Shown: positions 1-9,094 of the stretch, piece by piece | How positions within the stretch are numbered: the first letter of the stretch is position 1 | Layout of the letters: each line of letters starts with the position of its first letter | Origin: CBDCGJ01 sp965238305 | Lineage (GTDB): Bacteria > Pseudomonadota > Alphaproteobacteria > GCA-2731375 | NCBI GenBank assembly: GCA_965238305.1 | Contig: CBDEHK010000001.1 | Coordinates: 3,906,001-3,970,000 of the forward strand | DNA length: 64,000 nucleotides | Direction of reading: 5' to 3' | Program-made: the position numbers and the translations under genes | Notes under the pieces: generated by a model | The model's input: the letters and a program-made list of their open reading frames with translations, nothing else | Database searches by the model: none | What the model was told of the DNA's origin: nothing

Positions 1-1
1 T

Positions 2-730
2 CAGATTGCGAAACTCAAATGCTGTGGCATCAAACCAAATGTATTTGCCAATTTCCTCGACGTAACTGCCCTTGCCAGTCAATCGATTTTAGCCACTGCG
101 AAGGCGGGTTACTCCATTAATGGCATGGTCCATATGGCGCAGCGGTTTCAGCAAAATGCGCCCATTCCCCTTGGCGAACCGCTGCTTGGATCAGGCAGGG
201 TGATTGCTGTTAAAGAGGCCGCCCGCGGCGACATCATAATATCTGAATTCGCCTACGAACGCAGCGACGGCACGGTGCCGATGCGGACATACAAAACCTC
301 GCTTCGGTTAGATCCGTCAAAGAAGTCCGGTTCATTAGAAAAAAAGTCAGACCGCAAAGTTCGCTCCGGAAATCATAGAATGGACCTACTGCTAACTTGG
401 CAGCTTGTCCCAAAACTGGTTGCGGAACACAGCAAAGATGCAGACAATCTGATCCACTCTGATCCCCACGTTGCAAAATACTTCGGTTTCCGTGCGCCAA
501 TTGCCGGAGGGTTAATGGCCGCGCATCACACGACGGCTGTTTTGGCGAGAAATGGTGTAGTGAATAAGTTGGACATGACGATCAGTTTTCGACGACCCAT
601 GTTTTGGGACGATAAGTTGGATTTGTTCGCATCATCTTCCGATGTTGGCGTTATTCGTCAGCTAAAATTTCTAAACGGCAACGGAAAAGTAGTCAACGAC
701 TGTCTGATCGACAAATTGTCATATGTCTAA
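2..730 (+). CDS. MaoC-like hotdog-fold acyl dehydratase, 5' truncated by window edge
   Basis: The reading frame is open from base 2 with no stop, so the gene begins before the window; the ATG at 125 is internal and not the likely start. The visible part is about 242 residues. The C-terminal half reads like a MaoC/hotdog hydratase: it contains HSDPHVAKYFGFRAPIAGGL, which matches the family pattern in which a catalytic Asp and His lie in a D-x(4,5)-H segment ahead of a Gly-rich stretch and an A-H-H helix. Enzymes of this kind hydrate enoyl-CoA or acyl-ACP thioesters; the exact substrate cannot be read from the sequence. It ends 3 bp before the convergent selB stop. Family assignment is fairly confident, substrate unknown. 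Confidence 0.7.
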   Translation, partial: QIAKLKCCGIKPNVFANFLDVTALASQSILATAKAGYSINGMVHMAQRFQQNAPIPLGEPLLGSGRVIAVKEAARGDIIISEFAYERSDGTVPMRTYKTSLRLDPSKKSGSLEKKSDRKVRSGNHRMDLLLTWQLVPKLVAEHSKDADNLIHSDPHVAKYFGFRAPIAGGLMAAHHTTAVLARNGVVNKLDMTISFRRPMFWDDKLDLFASSSDVGVIRQLKFLNGNGKVVNDCLIDKLSYV

Positions 731-733
731 AGA

Positions 734-2647
734 TTAATGGCTTTTGATTGGAAAAATCTCTTCCGGCGAAGCGATCAGGGATCGCGAATTTCCTTTCCGG
801 CGGGTCAATCCACAACGATCAAGGAACTCGAGAACTTCTATCGTTAAGTTCCGGCCAATACCGGATCTATCGCGGTAAGCTGAAGCGTCGAACTGCCCAT
901 CATTCGAATTATTGGCTAACTCAGCGGCTATTTCGGCCACTTCCCGCGCCGCCGCTGGTAAATACACTCGATTTTTCGATACGCGATATATTAGCCCCAA
1001 CTGACCCGCCCGGCTTAGAAATTGCTGCAGCGTCTTTTGTGGCAAATTTAGTTGTTCAACAAGCTCGAGTTCTCGAGCCGGTTTGATCCCACCGTCAGCT
1101 AGTACCGGCTCCAGTCGACGCCACAGGACAAGCTCGGCATCACTTGCTTGGGCTTTGTGCCCTGGCACGTGAAGAGCACTACCTGTTCTCGCGATTTCTC
1201 CGCTCTTTATCAAATTTCGGATCGCGCATTGGATTATCACCGGTTGCAGTTTTTTGCTTAACCGTCGTTGCAACGCTTCTTCTTGCAAACCCTGATCTTC
1301 CGGACTGTTAGCGTGAAATTTATTTAAACTTTCGACAATAGATAATTTGACATCATGCCATCTACGTTCACTGAAAGCCCGATTTTCAACAATAATATTG
1401 TTTGCTGTTAAATCGCTCAATTCATCAATCGAAATGTTCCGGGTAACCGAAAATCGTTTAAGATCAATCCCACCTTCCGCATGGTCGAGCAAGCGATCAA
1501 AAACGAGGTCGTTATCAGCAGACCCCAATATATTGAGCTGTTCTAAACGTTCGGGTCGCGATCGACCGCGCGTTTGCCCTAATGGATCGATAACTGTACC
1601 CCCGCCAATCGTGCGGCGTGCCGATTGATCCCGAAGAATAAAATTGTCGTCGAATATCGAAAGCGTCGGTTGATCGAGGAGAATTTGTGCGAGGCAACTT
1701 TCCCCGGGTTCCAATGATCGCGCTTCCAATAATGCAACGCGGCAGGGTATGTCCGACGCAGCATGATGAAAATGCGCAGGCGCCCAATGTTTCATTGGCT
1801 TGCTTTCGCTTGACGATAACTTCAGCCTTACATCAATACGATTGCTTGGCTGCACAAGTTCTGGAGCAGTGAGCCAGCTACCACGGCGTAACAATTTCTC
1901 GTTTAGACTATTGCTGGCGAGATTAATTGCACAGCGCACCCCTAGGCCGGCTTCTTTTACATCTTGATCGCTTGAACGCAATCCCCGCACCCGTACAATT
2001 TGATCCCCCGGCGTAACGACTAGTCGATCCTCTTTTTTCACATGACCAGATATGATCGTTCCAGTTGCCACAAGGCCAATCCCTGGCACCGAAAAGGAAC
2101 GATCTACTGCCATCCGAAAATAGCCATGCTCTGTGGGTTGGCGGAATGTAGTCGCCGCATCTTGTAGATGCTGGCGTAAATTATCCAGACCTTCGCCGCT
2201 TATGCCGGAGGCGACGATAACAGAAGGGGTGGCTAATCGTGTGCCAGAAACGAGTGATAGAGCCTCTGCCTCGACTTTTTTCACCTGCGTTACATCAACC
2301 CGATCAGCTTTAGTGATAACAATCACACCCTGTTCAACGCCGAGATAATCCAGGATAGCGAGATGTTCAATCGTCTGCGGCATAACGCCATCGTCAGCCG
2401 CAATCACAATCAGGGCTATGTCAATACCGCTAACACCGGCCACCATATTCCGTACAAACCGTTCATGGCCTGGAACATCTATAAAACTAACGCGACAACC
2501 ATTTCCAATATCTGTATGGGCAAAGCCCAGGTCTATTGTTAAGCCACGCGCTTTCTCTTCCGGCAACCTGTCGGTATCGACCCCGCTTAGTGCCTTCACC
2601 AAAGATGTTTTTCCGTGATCGACATGACCGGCAGTCGCAATTAACAT
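734..2647 (-). CDS. selB: Selenocysteine-specific elongation factor SelB
   Basis: SelB is the EF-Tu-like GTPase that carries Sec-tRNA to UGA codons marked by a SECIS hairpin. From the chosen ATG at 2647 the protein is about 637 residues and opens MLIATAGHVDHGKT, with the P-loop at residues 7-14, DVPGH at 57-61 and TKAD at 112-115. EF-Tu-like domains follow, and the long C-terminal third fits the winged-helix SECIS-binding region. A GTG at 2671 would add eight residues and overlap selA; I prefer 2647 because SelB proteins normally start at the M-[IL]-x-A-T-A-G-H segment and a GAAAG lies upstream. It directly follows selA, so the two are almost certainly one transcript. Confidence 0.95.
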   Translation of the reverse strand: MLIATAGHVDHGKTSLVKALSGVDTDRLPEEKARGLTIDLGFAHTDIGNGCRVSFIDVPGHERFVRNMVAGVSGIDIALIVIAADDGVMPQTIEHLAILDYLGVEQGVIVITKADRVDVTQVKKVEAEALSLVSGTRLATPSVIVASGISGEGLDNLRQHLQDAATTFRQPTEHGYFRMAVDRSFSVPGIGLVATGTIISGHVKKEDRLVVTPGDQIVRVRGLRSSDQDVKEAGLGVRCAINLASNSLNEKLLRRGSWLTAPELVQPSNRIDVRLKLSSSESKPMKHWAPAHFHHAASDIPCRVALLEARSLEPGESCLAQILLDQPTLSIFDDNFILRDQSARRTIGGGTVIDPLGQTRGRSRPERLEQLNILGSADNDLVFDRLLDHAEGGIDLKRFSVTRNISIDELSDLTANNIIVENRAFSERRWHDVKLSIVESLNKFHANSPEDQGLQEEALQRRLSKKLQPVIIQCAIRNLIKSGEIARTGSALHVPGHKAQASDAELVLWRRLEPVLADGGIKPARELELVEQLNLPQKTLQQFLSRAGQLGLIYRVSKNRVYLPAAAREVAEIAAELANNSNDGQFDASAYRDRSGIGRNLTIEVLEFLDRCGLTRRKGNSRSLIASPEEIFPIKSH

Positions 2648-2657
2648 CGTTGGACTT

Positions 2658-4049
2658 TCAAAGTTCGACACCCATCAACTGGGAAATAAGCAGCTCGTCG
2701 TCTTCCAGGCACCGTAGATCCAGCCATAACGCACCGGACTCTATTCTGCAGACCACAGGCTGGGCACATTGGCGAAGCTTCGTCGTCAGGCGTTTTAGTT
2801 CTCCGCCACCGCGCTTCTTCCGAGGTGTGAATCGAATCGCGCTGCTGGCCAATCGCGCGACCGGCTGAGAACCACTGCCAATTTGGCTGTAGCATTCAAC
2901 AACCTCCGTTTCGAAGCGTTCAGAAAAATGATTTTTGACAGCATCGCACACGCGCTGTGCCTGAGTTTCGATGTCTTCCCTGGATCGCGTTAACAATGAC
3001 AGTGCTGGTATTCTGTCGACCAACTTTTCAGGGTGGCTATACATCGGCAAAATAGCGCCTAAAGCAGCCATCGTCATTTTGTCAATACGCAAGGCACGCT
3101 TCATCGGATTTTTTTTTATTTTTGCAATCAAATCAGCCCGGCCCGCTATCAACCCTGCCTGTGGACCTCCCAACAGTTTATCTCCACTAAACGTGACAAG
3201 ATCAGCACCCGCGGCAAATGTTTCCCGCACCGTCGTTTCAGGCGGCAATCCAAATTGCACCAGATCGACTAATGCACCACTACCTAGGTCGACCACAAAT
3301 GGAACGCCTTGTTCTTTCGCAAGCTCGGATATTTGTTCGTCTGATACGCGGGCAGTGAAACCTTGCACTTCATAGTTTGAAGTATGAACCCGCATGATCA
3401 TGCCAGTTTTCTCGCTGATGGCATTCGCATAGTCCGGCAAATGAGTGCGGTTGGTGGTGCCCACTTCTATGAGCTTACTTCCAGCGCGCGACATTATGTC
3501 CGGAATTCGAAACGATCCGCCAATCTCCACCAATTCGCCCCGTGAAACGACTACTTCCTTACGCAAGGCCAAACTATTAAGCGACAGTAAAACTGCGGCC
3601 GCATTGTTGTTCACGACAGTTGCAGCTTCTGCACCGGTTAGGCGACGCAGCCAGCCTTCGATATGATCATCGCGATCTCCACGCTTGCCGGTCGCCAAAT
3701 CGAACTCCAGGTTACTGGCGCCGATGGACACTCTTTCGATCTCTCGCATGGCTTCAATCGGCAGCGGTGCACGACCTAAATTTGTATGAAGCACGGTACC
3801 GGTAAGATTTAGAATTGGTCGCAAACTTGGCGATAGTTGCCGTCCGATTTCTTGATGAACTGAAGTTAGGATAATTTCCATGCTAGGTGCCGAATGACCC
3901 TCGCCTTGGCGTAATTGTCGTCTCACATTATCCAACTCTTGTCGCACATGACACACCACAAAGTCCCGACCATACGTCGTTGCGAGCCCCATTCCCCCGG
4001 AGGAACGCATGATAGAATCCACAGATGGTAAATTGTGTAGATTGTCCAT
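2658..4049 (-). CDS. selA: L-seryl-tRNA(Sec) selenium transferase SelA
   Basis: SelA converts seryl-tRNA(Sec) to selenocysteinyl-tRNA(Sec) with selenophosphate, using PLP. The protein is 463 residues, the usual length for bacterial SelA. The N-terminal domain is followed by a fold-type I PLP core: NLTGTVLHTNLGRAPL near residues 81-96, ATVVNNNAAAVLL near 143-155 and the lysine segment SGDKLLGGPQAGL, where K291 is the expected Schiff-base lysine. It lies immediately upstream of selB. No selD or selC (tRNA-Sec) was found in the window, so the rest of the pathway must be elsewhere if it is functional. The only genes nearby on the other strand are unrelated. Confidence 0.95.
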   Translation of the reverse strand: MDNLHNLPSVDSIMRSSGGMGLATTYGRDFVVCHVRQELDNVRRQLRQGEGHSAPSMEIILTSVHQEIGRQLSPSLRPILNLTGTVLHTNLGRAPLPIEAMREIERVSIGASNLEFDLATGKRGDRDDHIEGWLRRLTGAEAATVVNNNAAAVLLSLNSLALRKEVVVSRGELVEIGGSFRIPDIMSRAGSKLIEVGTTNRTHLPDYANAISEKTGMIMRVHTSNYEVQGFTARVSDEQISELAKEQGVPFVVDLGSGALVDLVQFGLPPETTVRETFAAGADLVTFSGDKLLGGPQAGLIAGRADLIAKIKKNPMKRALRIDKMTMAALGAILPMYSHPEKLVDRIPALSLLTRSREDIETQAQRVCDAVKNHFSERFETEVVECYSQIGSGSQPVARLASSAIRFTPRKKRGGGELKRLTTKLRQCAQPVVCRIESGALWLDLRCLEDDELLISQLMGVEL

Positions 4050-4125
4050 TATTCGAACCTGATGGAATGCTCCGACTGAGAATGGAAAATTGGGCGATTG
4101 CTACAAGCTAGGCTTTGCACCAATA

Positions 4126-5193
4126 ATGGTCAACTTAGTAAACAATGTAACAATTCGACAATTTATCATGAAACAAAGAATAAAAAGGCGAATAAACTAT
4201 TTTGCGATCATGGTCGCAATATCGGTCGGCGGCGGATGGCTATATCGATATCTATTTCTGCGCGACGATACTGTACAATTTGCCTATATACCGATGGTCG
4301 ATGGTGCGATCGGTGGCGCCCTGTTTTGGGGTTTTATGTTCTTTATTTGGCCAAGCCGACAACTGTCTGGCCTAAGACAACGATTACCGTTTTTGGGCAC
4401 TTTAGCTGTTTTCCTAACGGTTGTATTTTGCACGATTGTGTTGACCGGCATTTTCAATCGCCTTGTGCTGACAGGCAGTTTCGATCTGACGGATTCCTTC
4501 CTACCGGGATGGCATCTTTATATTTATGTCGGGATCGTCTCACTTGTTTTGCTGCTTGTTTTGCAGATTACAAATCTCGTTGGACCTAGGGTATTGTGGA
4601 ACGTGATCCTCGGCCGATATCATCGACCAAGAGAAGAAAAACGGATATTCCTGTTTGTCGATCTCGTGGGATCAACGGCACTTGCGAAAGAGCTTGGCGA
4701 CCTTGGAATGCAACGACTATTGAGCCGGTTTTTTTTCGACATTGCGGAGCCGATTGCCGAGAATGGTGGCGAGATACACGCCTATGTTGGCGACGAAGTT
4801 ATCATCACGTGGCAATATCAAGATGGCTTAAAGAATGGTCGTTGTGTCACCTGTTTTTTCGATATCATGGAAAAACTTGCAACAAAATCTGAAAAATATA
4901 GAAATATATTTGGCACGGAACCTAAAATTCGAGGTGGATTGCACGGCGGTCCTGTTGTTACTAGCGAATGTGGTGACACAAAAACGGCGATTGTTTATTT
5001 TGGTGACACAGTAAATACGACGGCTCGATTAGAGGAAGCTGCGAAAATTTTTGATAAGGATTTGGTTGTATCGGCTGAATTATTGCAGAAGTTACATATT
5101 CCTGATCAAATCCAAGCGGAAACGCTGGGCAGTCACATATTGCGTGGCCACAAAGTTCCGACGCCGTTGGTATCTTTGGCGCTGAACAACTAA
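4126..5193 (+). CDS. Membrane-bound class III adenylate/guanylate cyclase
   Basis: The N-terminal part carries about four or five hydrophobic segments (roughly residues 24-45, 59-76, 89-110, 130-155). The C-terminal part from about residue 173 is a class III cyclase catalytic domain. First metal Asp is in FLFVDLVGSTALAKEL (D179), the second in AYVGDEVII (D223), and the Asn/Arg pair is in FGDTVNTTARLE (N297, R301). The two substrate-selecting positions are not canonical: the usual Lys four residues before the second metal Asp is Ala219 and the usual base-selecting Asp maps to Val290. Product (cAMP or cGMP) is therefore uncertain. The frame runs back to a TTG at 4090; ATGs at 4126 and 4168 are both possible and neither has a clear ribosome binding site. 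A channel with a cNMP-binding fold lies at 19783-20964. Confidence 0.8.
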   Translation: MVNLVNNVTIRQFIMKQRIKRRINYFAIMVAISVGGGWLYRYLFLRDDTVQFAYIPMVDGAIGGALFWGFMFFIWPSRQLSGLRQRLPFLGTLAVFLTVVFCTIVLTGIFNRLVLTGSFDLTDSFLPGWHLYIYVGIVSLVLLLVLQITNLVGPRVLWNVILGRYHRPREEKRIFLFVDLVGSTALAKELGDLGMQRLLSRFFFDIAEPIAENGGEIHAYVGDEVIITWQYQDGLKNGRCVTCFFDIMEKLATKSEKYRNIFGTEPKIRGGLHGGPVVTSECGDTKTAIVYFGDTVNTTARLEEAAKIFDKDLVVSAELLQKLHIPDQIQAETLGSHILRGHKVPTPLVSLALNN

Positions 5194-5325
5194 AAATATC
5201 AGTTTAGACAATTTTAATTAAGTCTATTCACAATAATCAATGTAATTTGCTAACATTGGTTAAGGTTAGGGCAACTACGGTCAATTTGTTGGATTGGTCG
5301 CAATAGTTTTGAAGGGGGATTAAAG

Positions 5326-6087
5326 GTGAGTGCTTACCGCCCAATACAAAATCTTTCAGCGATATTGATATTTTTGCAGCTGATATCTAGCTTTTTTATG
5401 ATGACGGTTATCGGTTTAGCGATCGCGTCTTTTGGAACAAAAAGTGCCCTAGAACGATTTTCGGCAAGCCGGGACAGCCTGGATATGTCGGAACCGCAAT
5501 TGGGCATTATAGAACAAACTTTGTTGTTTCCGATCTCAAAAATCGAAATTCTGGCCCTTAACTGCTGGAAAGCTGGTTTAATCGCAACAACAATTACATT
5601 GTTAGTGTTCGTGATTTGGACGATGTTTGGACATCGGAATATTACCGAAATTGGTGCGCGCGACATTCGCCACATTAGTGCACTGACGTTTTTCTATTGG
5701 TTCATACCATTTTTGAATATGTTTTTACCGCATCTAGCCTTAAAGGAATTGTGGCACGGCAGTAACCCTTCCGGACTGACCATGCGACGCAAAGCAACTT
5801 CAGCATCTCCCAGGATCATTGGTGCGCATTGGCTCGCGTTTGTCCTCGGCTTCAGTTGGTATCCAACTATTATCGTCGCTGTCATCATCCTGAAAATGAA
5901 CGGTTTTAATGCATTTAATTGGTTTGACGACTATATGGCATCTGGAGGGTGGCGAGACATTTATAAATGGGCGATCATTACCGCCGTCGCGACTGTTTTC
6001 ATGAACATTACAGGCGTGTTCTTAGTAAATCAGATATCCCAAATGCAGAACGATAGGTTCCATATCCACAACGCAAGAAATAGCTGA
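5326..6087 (+). CDS. DUF4328-type multi-pass membrane protein
   Basis: 253 residues with five or more hydrophobic helices. The segment ARDIRHISALTFFYWFIPFL followed by N-x-F-L-P-H-x-x-L-K-E-L-W matches the signature of DUF4328 (Arg, then F-x-W-F-x-P-x-x-N, then P and ELW). Function of the family is not known. The start is a GTG at 5326, chosen because GAAGGGGG lies eight bases upstream and no ATG start gives the whole first helix. It sits 130 bp after the cyclase gene on the same strand; the gap is AT-rich and holds no clear terminator, so co-transcription is possible but not shown. Confidence 0.65.
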   Translation: MSAYRPIQNLSAILIFLQLISSFFMMTVIGLAIASFGTKSALERFSASRDSLDMSEPQLGIIEQTLLFPISKIEILALNCWKAGLIATTITLLVFVIWTMFGHRNITEIGARDIRHISALTFFYWFIPFLNMFLPHLALKELWHGSNPSGLTMRRKATSASPRIIGAHWLAFVLGFSWYPTIIVAVIILKMNGFNAFNWFDDYMASGGWRDIYKWAIITAVATVFMNITGVFLVNQISQMQNDRFHIHNARNS

Positions 6088-6202
6088 TTCAGAAAATCAC
6101 TTCATTCATCTGCCGTCAGAATCTATCATTCTATTTGTTGTAAAATAGATAGTCTTGCCCGCTGCGCCCGTCGAATATCATTTTAGAACTAGGGGACACT
6201 TA

Positions 6203-7126
6203 ATGCGAATAATCAACATCAATATAAACGGCCAACCCACACTGGTTGTCCGTAAAGGACGCAAATTAATCAATTTGGCGGTTGCCGCACCAAATCTGCC
6301 GAGGGACCTGAAGAGACTTCTTGAGCTTGGCGACAAAGGAACCGCAGCAATTAAAAAAGCGATTGCCAAACCGGCGAAAAAAGCTGAAATTCGCGAAGCT
6401 GGCATCGTCCATTTACCACCAATAATGAATCCGTCAAAGATACTTTGTCTTGGTGTTAATTATGCCGATCATGCCAAGGAGATGAAAAGTGCCAAACCTA
6501 ATTTCCCGGTTATATTCGCCAGACATTCAAGCTCGTTAGTTGCGCAAAACGGTGCGATGGTGCGCCCGGCGAATTCTGAACAGTTTGACTACGAAGCGGA
6601 AATGGTCGCCGTTATCGGGTGTGAAACCAGACATGTTTCGATCGATGATGCATTGGATTCAGTAGCAGGTTATTCCTGTTTCAACGACGGTTCGGTGAGA
6701 GACTGGCAAAAGCGCACATCACAATGGACTTTGGGGAAAAACTTCGATGGCACGGGTGCGTTCGGACCGGAATTCGTCACTTCTGATGAACTACCGGCTG
6801 GCGGCCGTGGTTTAAAAATTTCCTGCCGCCTTAATGGTAAAGTGATGCAACGCTCCAATACCCGCTTGATGATGTTTGATGTTGCAGAGGCTATCTCGAT
6901 TATTTCGCAGGCAATGACACTTTATCCCGGTGACTTAATTGTGTCAGGCACACCTGGTGGTGTTGGTGCCGCGCGCAAACCGCCAGTTTGGATGAAAGCT
7001 GGTGACACTATCGAAGTAGAAATCGAGAAGATCGGAAAATTGACCAATCCAATCGTCAATGAAGGCGCAACATCGGGAATGTTAAACAAGCAAACTGTTC
7101 GGAAAACGAAGGCAAAAACCAAATAA
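6203..7126 (+). CDS. Fumarylacetoacetate hydrolase (FAH) family protein
   Basis: FAH-family enzymes cleave or decarboxylate beta-keto acids and related carbonyl compounds using a divalent metal. From the ATG at 6203 the protein is 307 residues; AGGGG lies about nine bases upstream, whereas the longer frame begins with a TTG at 6155. An N-terminal domain of about 85 residues is followed by the conserved core beginning KILCLGVNYADHAKEM. The family metal/active-site blocks are FDYEAEMVAVIG, NDGSVRDWQKRTSQWTLGKN, FDGTGAFGPEF and SGTPGGVG. The two-domain layout resembles 2-hydroxyhepta-2,4-diene-1,7-dioate isomerase and acylpyruvate hydrolase relatives; the substrate cannot be fixed. A strong terminator follows at 7166. 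Confidence 0.85.
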   Translation: MRIINININGQPTLVVRKGRKLINLAVAAPNLPRDLKRLLELGDKGTAAIKKAIAKPAKKAEIREAGIVHLPPIMNPSKILCLGVNYADHAKEMKSAKPNFPVIFARHSSSLVAQNGAMVRPANSEQFDYEAEMVAVIGCETRHVSIDDALDSVAGYSCFNDGSVRDWQKRTSQWTLGKNFDGTGAFGPEFVTSDELPAGGRGLKISCRLNGKVMQRSNTRLMMFDVAEAISIISQAMTLYPGDLIVSGTPGGVGAARKPPVWMKAGDTIEVEIEKIGKLTNPIVNEGATSGMLNKQTVRKTKAKTK

Positions 7127-7165
7127 AGAACAAAATGGTAGTACTGACGACGTGTAACCAGGTCG

Positions 7166-7196
7166 AAAAGTAGCGCGTCTTGCGCTACTTTTTTTT
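7166..7196 (+). terminator. Rho-independent terminator after the FAH-family gene
   Basis: An 11-bp stem (AAAAGTAGCGC pairing with GCGCTACTTTT) around the loop GTCTT runs directly into a run of T. It lies 40 bp after the FAH stop and isolates that gene from the PadR/efflux cluster. Confidence 0.9.
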
Positions 7197-7285
7197 GCTA
7201 TTGAATTTTGGATTCCATCGCAATTACAGTCATACATGCTATTTTCAATTTTTGAACTACAGCAAAAATAAACTATTGTATCCCT

Positions 7286-7315
7286 TGTTATAATATATCA
7301 AAACGCTATATATCA
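7286..7315 (+). promoter_or_regulatory. Candidate extended -10 promoter and direct repeat ahead of padR
   Basis: TGTTATAAT at 7286-7294 is an extended -10 element with no good -35 hexamer. The octamer ATATATCA occurs at 7293 and again at 7308, 15 bp apart, overlapping the -10 and the likely start of transcription. A direct repeat in this position could be an operator for the PadR protein encoded just downstream. The rest of the 7197-7389 gap is AT-rich with nothing else recognised. Confidence 0.4.
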
Positions 7316-7389
7316 ATTGTCTGATGATGAATTGGATCAGGCATTGTCGAATTGTGTTCTCTGCTCATCAAGACTTGAGGTGATTAATT

Positions 7390-7953
7390 ATGGATGTTCG
7401 CACATTGTGCCTCGGTGTTTTGACGTTGGGTGACGCATCGGGATACGAAATAAAAAAGAAACTTGAAGAAGAGTTCGCACATTTTTACGACGCGAGTTTT
7501 GGATCCATATATCCTGCGCTCAATAAGTTGCAGACGGATGGGCTGGTCAACTGCACTTATGAGGCACAGAGCAAACGGCCGGATAAAAAAGTTTACAATC
7601 TAACTTCCGAAGGTCGTCTCACTCTCGTAAAAGAACTAAGCGAAAATCCTGCACCTGACCGAATCCGTTCGGAATTTATCGTCTCTATGTTGTTTGCAAG
7701 ATTACTTCCCGCTGGGCAGGTCTCGACAATTATTGACGAGAGAATTGACAAATATGAAAAGTCGATCGAAAAGTTCCAAAAACTCTGCGATGTGCGGGAT
7801 ACAGGTACAAGCCTATTTGTCGCCGGTTATGGCGTTGCGATTTACAAATCGGCAGTGAAATACCTACAAGAAAATAGGCATCTGGTCGAAGCAGAAGCGT
7901 TGCTGGCACAAGTCAAAGATTTCCAACCGCGACACACAGACGCAGCAGACTGA
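7390..7953 (+). CDS. PadR-family transcriptional regulator
   Basis: 187 residues. The N-terminal winged helix is typical of PadR: LCLGVLTLGDASGYEIKKKL, then ASFGSIYPALNKLQTDGLV as the recognition helix and wing, then KKVYNLTSEGR. A helical C-terminal half (about 85-180) is the usual dimerisation region. GAGGTGATT upstream of the ATG serves as ribosome binding site. It lies 19 bp ahead of the RND adaptor gene, so it most likely controls its own operon, repressing the efflux genes until an inducer binds. Inducer unknown. Confidence 0.9.
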   Translation: MDVRTLCLGVLTLGDASGYEIKKKLEEEFAHFYDASFGSIYPALNKLQTDGLVNCTYEAQSKRPDKKVYNLTSEGRLTLVKELSENPAPDRIRSEFIVSMLFARLLPAGQVSTIIDERIDKYEKSIEKFQKLCDVRDTGTSLFVAGYGVAIYKSAVKYLQENRHLVEAEALLAQVKDFQPRHTDAAD

Positions 7954-7972
7954 CAAAGGCAGACACAATCAA

Positions 7973-9094
7973 ATGAAATTTTCACTAATCCTGGCCTTGT
8001 TGATTTCAATAGCGGCCGTTGGTTGGATAGCAAGTGGCCAAATCGATAAGATTCAAGCATTTCGCGAGGGTCGAGAAATCGAAAAGCCACAAGCAAAATC
8101 GGTTGCAGACAATTTGCGAGCGGAAATCTCAGGAGATGTGACGCGTCTTACTGCCGTTCGCGCGCAGCTGTTTGAAGCGAAAACACGTACCCGGATCGTG
8201 ACCGTCCGTGGCCGAACCGAAGCGCTGCGGAAAGTGACAATAAAAGCCGGTGTGAAAGGCCGTATTGTCGAGTTGAAAATTCGGCAAGGCGATCGGGTAA
8301 AAGAAGGCAGTGTTATAGCACGGATCGAAATCGACGACTTGAACGCCCGGCTGGCAGAATCGAAGGCATTGGTTCGACAACGCAAACTGGAATATGACGG
8401 CGCCAAAAAGCTCCGGACAAAGGGTTTTAAGTCCGAAACGCAAATCGCAGCAGCAGCAGCAGCATTGGATGCCGCCCGCGCGTATGTGAAGCAAGTCCAA
8501 GTTCAGATTTCGAAAACAAAGATCCGTGCACCTTTTGACGCTATTATCGACGATAAATTGGTGGAAATCGGCGAATATATGGAACCGAAAACGGCTATCC
8601 TTAGCCTTATCGATGAAGACCCCTTCCTTGTCGTCGCGCAAGTGTCAGAGCAGGAAGTCGGTCTGTTGAAAACTGGCGGTAGCGGCAAAGCGGTCATAAT
8701 TGATGGAACGACCGTCCACGGTTCAATTCGCTTCATTAGTCGGGTTGCCAACGCGGAAACCAGAACCTTCAAGGTCGAGCTTGAAGTATCGAATGAAGAC
8801 AGACAACTTCGCGACGGAATGTCAGCCGAGCTACATTTTCCAATCGAATCCATAAAGGCGCATTTGTTATCGCCGGCTATCTTGACATTAAACGATGAAG
8901 GAACGGTTGGCGTGCGAATTGTCGACCGAGAAAATATTGTTAGTTTTGTGCCAGTTGAAGTCGTCGGTGCCGATTCCCAAGGTGTTTGGATATCTGGCTT
9001 ACCTCGATCCGTGAAAATAATCACGGTCGGGAATGAGTTTGTTCGTCAGGGTGACAAAGTTCGGGTAGATTCGGTGCAGGCACCACAGTCATGA
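7973..9094 (+). CDS. RND efflux periplasmic adaptor (membrane fusion protein)
   Basis: 373 residues with an N-terminal membrane anchor (about 3-22). The biotinyl-lipoyl halves flank a short helical hairpin: VKAGVKGRIVELKIRQGD-type first half near residue 95, a coiled segment around 125-180 including a run of six GCA codons (poly-Ala), and KIRAPFDAIIDDKLVEIGEY as the second lipoyl half. A beta-barrel and membrane-proximal domain follow. The protein links an inner-membrane RND pump to an outer-membrane channel. It overlaps the pump gene by 4 bp, showing translational coupling; no outer-membrane channel gene is present here. Confidence 0.9.
   Translation: MKFSLILALLISIAAVGWIASGQIDKIQAFREGREIEKPQAKSVADNLRAEISGDVTRLTAVRAQLFEAKTRTRIVTVRGRTEALRKVTIKAGVKGRIVELKIRQGDRVKEGSVIARIEIDDLNARLAESKALVRQRKLEYDGAKKLRTKGFKSETQIAAAAAALDAARAYVKQVQVQISKTKIRAPFDAIIDDKLVEIGEYMEPKTAILSLIDEDPFLVVAQVSEQEVGLLKTGGSGKAVIIDGTTVHGSIRFISRVANAETRTFKVELEVSNEDRQLRDGMSAELHFPIESIKAHLLSPAILTLNDEGTVGVRIVDRENIVSFVPVEVVGADSQGVWISGLPRSVKIITVGNEFVRQGDKVRVDSVQAPQS

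Noticed and set aside
4050..4125. Search for selC (tRNA-Sec) next to selA
   Set aside because: The gap is too short and shows no tRNA-like arms; no tRNA was recognised anywhere in the window.
8446..8464. Run of six GCA triplets
   Set aside because: Encodes a poly-Ala stretch in the helical hairpin of the adaptor; a short triplet run and not evidence of phase variation because it keeps frame.
8129..8641. Leftward 170-residue frame opposite the RND adaptor
   Set aside because: Cys/Phe-rich product caused by the GCA repeat and lipoyl codons read backward; the adaptor is clearly the real gene.
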